This document shows positions 61,414-64,000 of a stretch of 64,000 bases of DNA, piece after piece. Both the position numbers and the translations under genes were made by a program. The notes beneath the pieces are model-generated. The model saw only the letters and a program-made list of their open reading frames with translations. It was not told the DNA's origin and searched no databases. Source of the stretch: JACCYQ01 sp036675565 (lineage in GTDB: Bacteria > Bacteroidota > Bacteroidia > Chitinophagales > Chitinophagaceae). The number at the start of each line of letters is the position of its first letter. The stretch's first letter is position 1. Location: assembly GCA_036675565.1 (NCBI GenBank), contig JAKFER010000319.1, positions 1 through 64,000 of the forward strand, given 5' to 3'.

Positions 61414-61992
61414 ATGGAGGATTTTAATTTCTATTTAGGCCTGGGATGGGAACATATAATGAGTTGGGACGCCCTGGACCATTTGCTGTTTATCGCTGTA
61501 CTCACCGCCATTTACCTGTTTAAAGACTGGAAACAGTTACTGATCCTGGTAACTGCATTTACCATTGGACATTCTCTCACGCTGGCTTTAAGCGTGCTTG
61601 ATATTATAAGGGTTAACAGCGACTGGGTCGAATTCCTGATTCCCTGTACCATTTTTTTGACAGCCATATATAACCTCTTTCATACCAAATTCACAGTGCG
61701 GTCCGTACGTATCAACTACTTACTGGCACTATTTTTTGGGTTAATACATGGTTTGGGATTTGCCAACATCATCCGTTTTTCATTAGCTGAAGGGCAAAGC
61801 CTGGTTACAGGTCTATTGGGTTTCAATATCGGTTTAGAATTGGGGCAGATCGTTGTCGTTTTCATTTTACTGCTAGTGAGTCACCTGGTCATCAATATTT
61901 TTAAAGCCAGCCGGAGAGATTGGGTCATATTTCTTTCTGCCGCCGTTTTCAGCCTGGCATTTAAAATGGCTTTAGAAAGAATACCCGTTTAA
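61414..61992 (+). CDS. HupE/UreJ-like membrane protein
   Basis: Polytopic membrane protein of 192 residues with about six helices. WEHIMSWDALDHLLFIAVL, TIGHSLTLALS and GLIHGLGFAN provide conserved His and Asp residues resembling the HupE/UreJ family thought to carry nickel or cobalt. No hydrogenase or urease genes occur in the window, so the metal and partner are unknown. Its neighbours are DUF6702 and an M1 peptidase, itself a zinc enzyme. Confidence 0.88.
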   Translation: MEDFNFYLGLGWEHIMSWDALDHLLFIAVLTAIYLFKDWKQLLILVTAFTIGHSLTLALSVLDIIRVNSDWVEFLIPCTIFLTAIYNLFHTKFTVRSVRINYLLALFFGLIHGLGFANIIRFSLAEGQSLVTGLLGFNIGLELGQIVVVFILLLVSHLVINIFKASRRDWVIFLSAAVFSLAFKMALERIPV

Positions 61993-62060
61993 TTATTAAT
62001 AAATTTTCAACTATCAATTAAATAAACAATCACCCCTTTAAAAAGTAAACATCCATAAAA

Positions 62061-64000
62061 ATGAAGACAGTCTTATCTTTTTTAATGGCGTTTGCAGGAA
62101 TGGTACTTACCGTTTCAGCACAAAACACGCAGAACAATCCTGGCTCCAATCATGGAAATAAGTTTGAACAGCTTGGAACCATTCTGCCCACGCCCAATAC
62201 TTATCGTACGGCATCTGGTGCTCCCGGCCCGGAATACTGGCAACAGCGCTGCGATTATGACATCAAAGCAGAACTGGATGAAAAAAACCTGATGCTGAAG
62301 GGTAGCGAAACGCTGACCTATTATAACAACTCGCCCAACACACTCACATTTTTGTGGCTGCAACTGGACGAGAATGAGCACAGCACAGTGAATAATGCCA
62401 ATTACCAAACCAGCAATCCAATGCCCAGGCAGGCGTCTGACAGGCAACTGGACAGAATGACGGAAGAAGGCGATAATGGTTATGGCTTTAATATTTTAAA
62501 AATCACCGATGTTGCCAACAAACCTTTAGCACATACCATCAACAAAACCATGATGCGTGTTGAACTGCCGGCGCCATTAAAAGCCGGTCAAAAATTTGTG
62601 TTCAACATCAGCTGGAACTACAAAATCCCTGATCGTATGAGCATGGGTGGCCGTGGTGGTTATGAATTCTTCCCGGAAGATGGCAATCATTTGTTTACCA
62701 TGGCGCAGTGGTACCCACGGTTATGTGTATACGATGATGTAAATGGATGGCAGAACAAGCAGTTTACCGGTCGTGGTGAGTTTGCATTAACCTTTGGTAA
62801 TTTCAAAGTACAGATGACTGTACCTGCTGACCACGTGGTAGGTTCTACCGGTGAATGTTTAAACTATACTACCAACCTGACTCCAACACAAAAGGCCCGC
62901 TGGCAGAAAGCACAAACGGCGAAGGAGCCGGTTGAGATCGTAACACTGGAAGAAGCTAAGGCAGCTGAAAAAAAGAAATCAACCCAAAAGAAAACCTGGA
63001 TATTCAAAGCAGATAATGTACGTGACTTTGCATGGACCAGCAGTCGCAAATATGTTTGGGATGCCATGCCAGCAATGGTTGAAGGTAAAAAAGTTATGTG
63101 TATGAGTTTTTATGGTAAAGAAGCGTATGGCCTTTACCGTCCTTTTTCTACCAAGGTGATTGCTCACACCCTGAAATCATATTCCAAATTCTCTATACCC
63201 TACCCTTACCCGGTAGCACAAAGTGTTGAAGCTGCTAACGGTATGGAATACCCGATGATCTGTTTCAACTTCGGACGTACAGAACCCGATGGATCTTACA
63301 GCGAAGCAACTAAGAACGGTATGATCGGCGTAATCATTCATGAAGTGGGTCATAATTATTTCCCTATGATCGTGAACAGTGATGAACGCCAGTGGACATG
63401 GATGGATGAAGGATTGAATACTTTCCTGGAATACCTGACAGAAGAATTATGGGATAACAAATTCCCCAGTCGCCGCGGTCCTGCACACTCTATTGTTGAT
63501 TATATGAAGTTGCCCAAAGACCAGCTGGAGCCCATCATGACCAATTCCGAAAACATCATCAATTTTGGTCCTAATGCTTATTCAAAACCAGCCACCGGTT
63601 TAAATATTTTACGCGAAACCATCATGGGCCGCGAGTTGTTTGATTATGCTTTTAAAGAATATGCACGTCGCTGGGCATTCAAACATCCAACGCCAGCAGA
63701 TTTTTTCAGAACGATGGAAGATGCCAGTGCAGAAGATCTTGACTGGTTTTGGAGAGGTTGGTTTTACAGTACCGATGTTACCGATATCGCGATCGACAGC
63801 GTTAAATATGCAAAGGCCGATACGGATGTTACCATTCCTGAAGCAGGAACAGTAAAACGCAATTTGCCCAAACCTTTGCTGAATGATTTTGAAGACATTT
63901 CAAAGATCCGCAACCGTACAGATCCAAGCATCAAATTTGAAGTGGAACAGGATAAAGACCTGCAAGATTTCTATTATCGCTATGCCCGTGGCATGGAACC
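62061..64000 (+). CDS. M1-family metallopeptidase, 3' end beyond window
   Basis: Exported zinc aminopeptidase of the gluzincin M1 family, at least 646 residues; the frame is still open at the window end. The signal peptide (MKTVLSFLMAFAGMVLTVSAQ) is followed by an N-terminal beta domain and the catalytic domain. The zinc motif HEVGH is at 427-431, with the third ligand Glu450 in WTWMDEG, exactly the HExxH-18-E spacing, and a likely catalytic Tyr507 in GPNAYSKP. The exopeptidase GxMEN loop reads NGMEYP. A Lys-rich insert (about 304-317, EAKAAEKKKSTQKK) interrupts the N-terminal domain. It starts 68 bases after the HupE gene on the same strand. Confidence 0.9.
   Translation, partial: MKTVLSFLMAFAGMVLTVSAQNTQNNPGSNHGNKFEQLGTILPTPNTYRTASGAPGPEYWQQRCDYDIKAELDEKNLMLKGSETLTYYNNSPNTLTFLWLQLDENEHSTVNNANYQTSNPMPRQASDRQLDRMTEEGDNGYGFNILKITDVANKPLAHTINKTMMRVELPAPLKAGQKFVFNISWNYKIPDRMSMGGRGGYEFFPEDGNHLFTMAQWYPRLCVYDDVNGWQNKQFTGRGEFALTFGNFKVQMTVPADHVVGSTGECLNYTTNLTPTQKARWQKAQTAKEPVEIVTLEEAKAAEKKKSTQKKTWIFKADNVRDFAWTSSRKYVWDAMPAMVEGKKVMCMSFYGKEAYGLYRPFSTKVIAHTLKSYSKFSIPYPYPVAQSVEAANGMEYPMICFNFGRTEPDGSYSEATKNGMIGVIIHEVGHNYFPMIVNSDERQWTWMDEGLNTFLEYLTEELWDNKFPSRRGPAHSIVDYMKLPKDQLEPIMTNSENIINFGPNAYSKPATGLNILRETIMGRELFDYAFKEYARRWAFKHPTPADFFRTMEDASAEDLDWFWRGWFYSTDVTDIAIDSVKYAKADTDVTIPEAGTVKRNLPKPLLNDFEDISKIRNRTDPSIKFEVEQDKDLQDFYYRYARGME

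Noticed and set aside
1..64000. CRISPR arrays, tRNA or rRNA genes, insertion sequences, prophage or defence genes
   Set aside because: I looked for spaced direct repeats, cloverleaf-like spacers, transposase or integrase motifs and terminal inverted repeats and found none; all longer genes have ordinary metabolic, envelope or regulatory assignments.

Overview
The window looks like a chromosomal segment of a Bacteroidota bacterium, most likely family Chitinophagaceae or a close relative. The evidence is a SusC/SusD pair, many TonB- and carboxypeptidase-regulatory-type outer-membrane proteins, AT-rich spacers without clear Shine-Dalgarno sites, several promoter -7 elements of the form TAnnTTTG, and Bacteroidota-restricted small families (DUF6122, DUF6702, DUF3817). 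I saw no rRNA, tRNA, CRISPR array, insertion sequence or prophage. Family names come from recognising motifs by eye; no database search was run.

Positions 140-28500 form one large glucuronoxylan utilisation locus. The minus-strand arm runs from two adjacent LacI-type regulators (17131 downward) through GH67 alpha-glucuronidase, an SDR dehydrogenase, GH115 alpha-glucuronidase, GH43, GH3 beta-xylosidase, a two-domain esterase/deacetylase, GH10 xylanase and a second GH43. The plus-strand arm carries SusC, SusD, a strong terminator, then xylB, xylA, a sodium:sugar symporter and uxuA. Together they bind and import xylan fragments at the outer membrane, remove acetyl, (methyl)glucuronosyl and arabinosyl branches, cut the backbone to xylose, and feed xylose to xylulose 5-phosphate and glucuronate towards the mannonate/KDG route. 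Uronate isomerase and KDG kinase/aldolase are not in the window. Both LacI genes are preceded by nearly the same 16-base operator.

Positions 28600-36000 hold cysE-cysM (cysteine synthesis), a PafA-type alkaline phosphatase, an alpha-oxoamine synthase (sphingolipid or sulfonolipid type) and a dipeptidyl peptidase IV. Positions 36000-43300 hold ubiX with a 50-residue basic microprotein, an MtfA-type peptidase, a Crp/Fnr-type regulator, small membrane proteins, and an iron-uptake pair (TonB-dependent siderophore receptor plus PepSY membrane protein).

Positions 43300-64000 are mostly housekeeping and membrane functions: an orphan NIT-domain histidine kinase, a P-type ATPase, aconitase, a PspC protein, a cysteine desulfurase, phosphoglucosamine mutase, a methyltransferase, two tandem LTA-synthase-like enzymes opposite a PAP2 phosphatase and a CNNM/CorC protein, DUF6702, HupE/UreJ, and an M1 metallopeptidase cut by the window end. 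The three roomy tail-to-tail gene junctions of this part share a degenerate low-complexity repeat vocabulary.

I did not find a clearly new defence or mobile system. The most distinctive content is the LacI-controlled xylan locus with its operator set, the esterase fusion, two microproteins, and a probable minus-strand small RNA or terminator near 35.9 kb.
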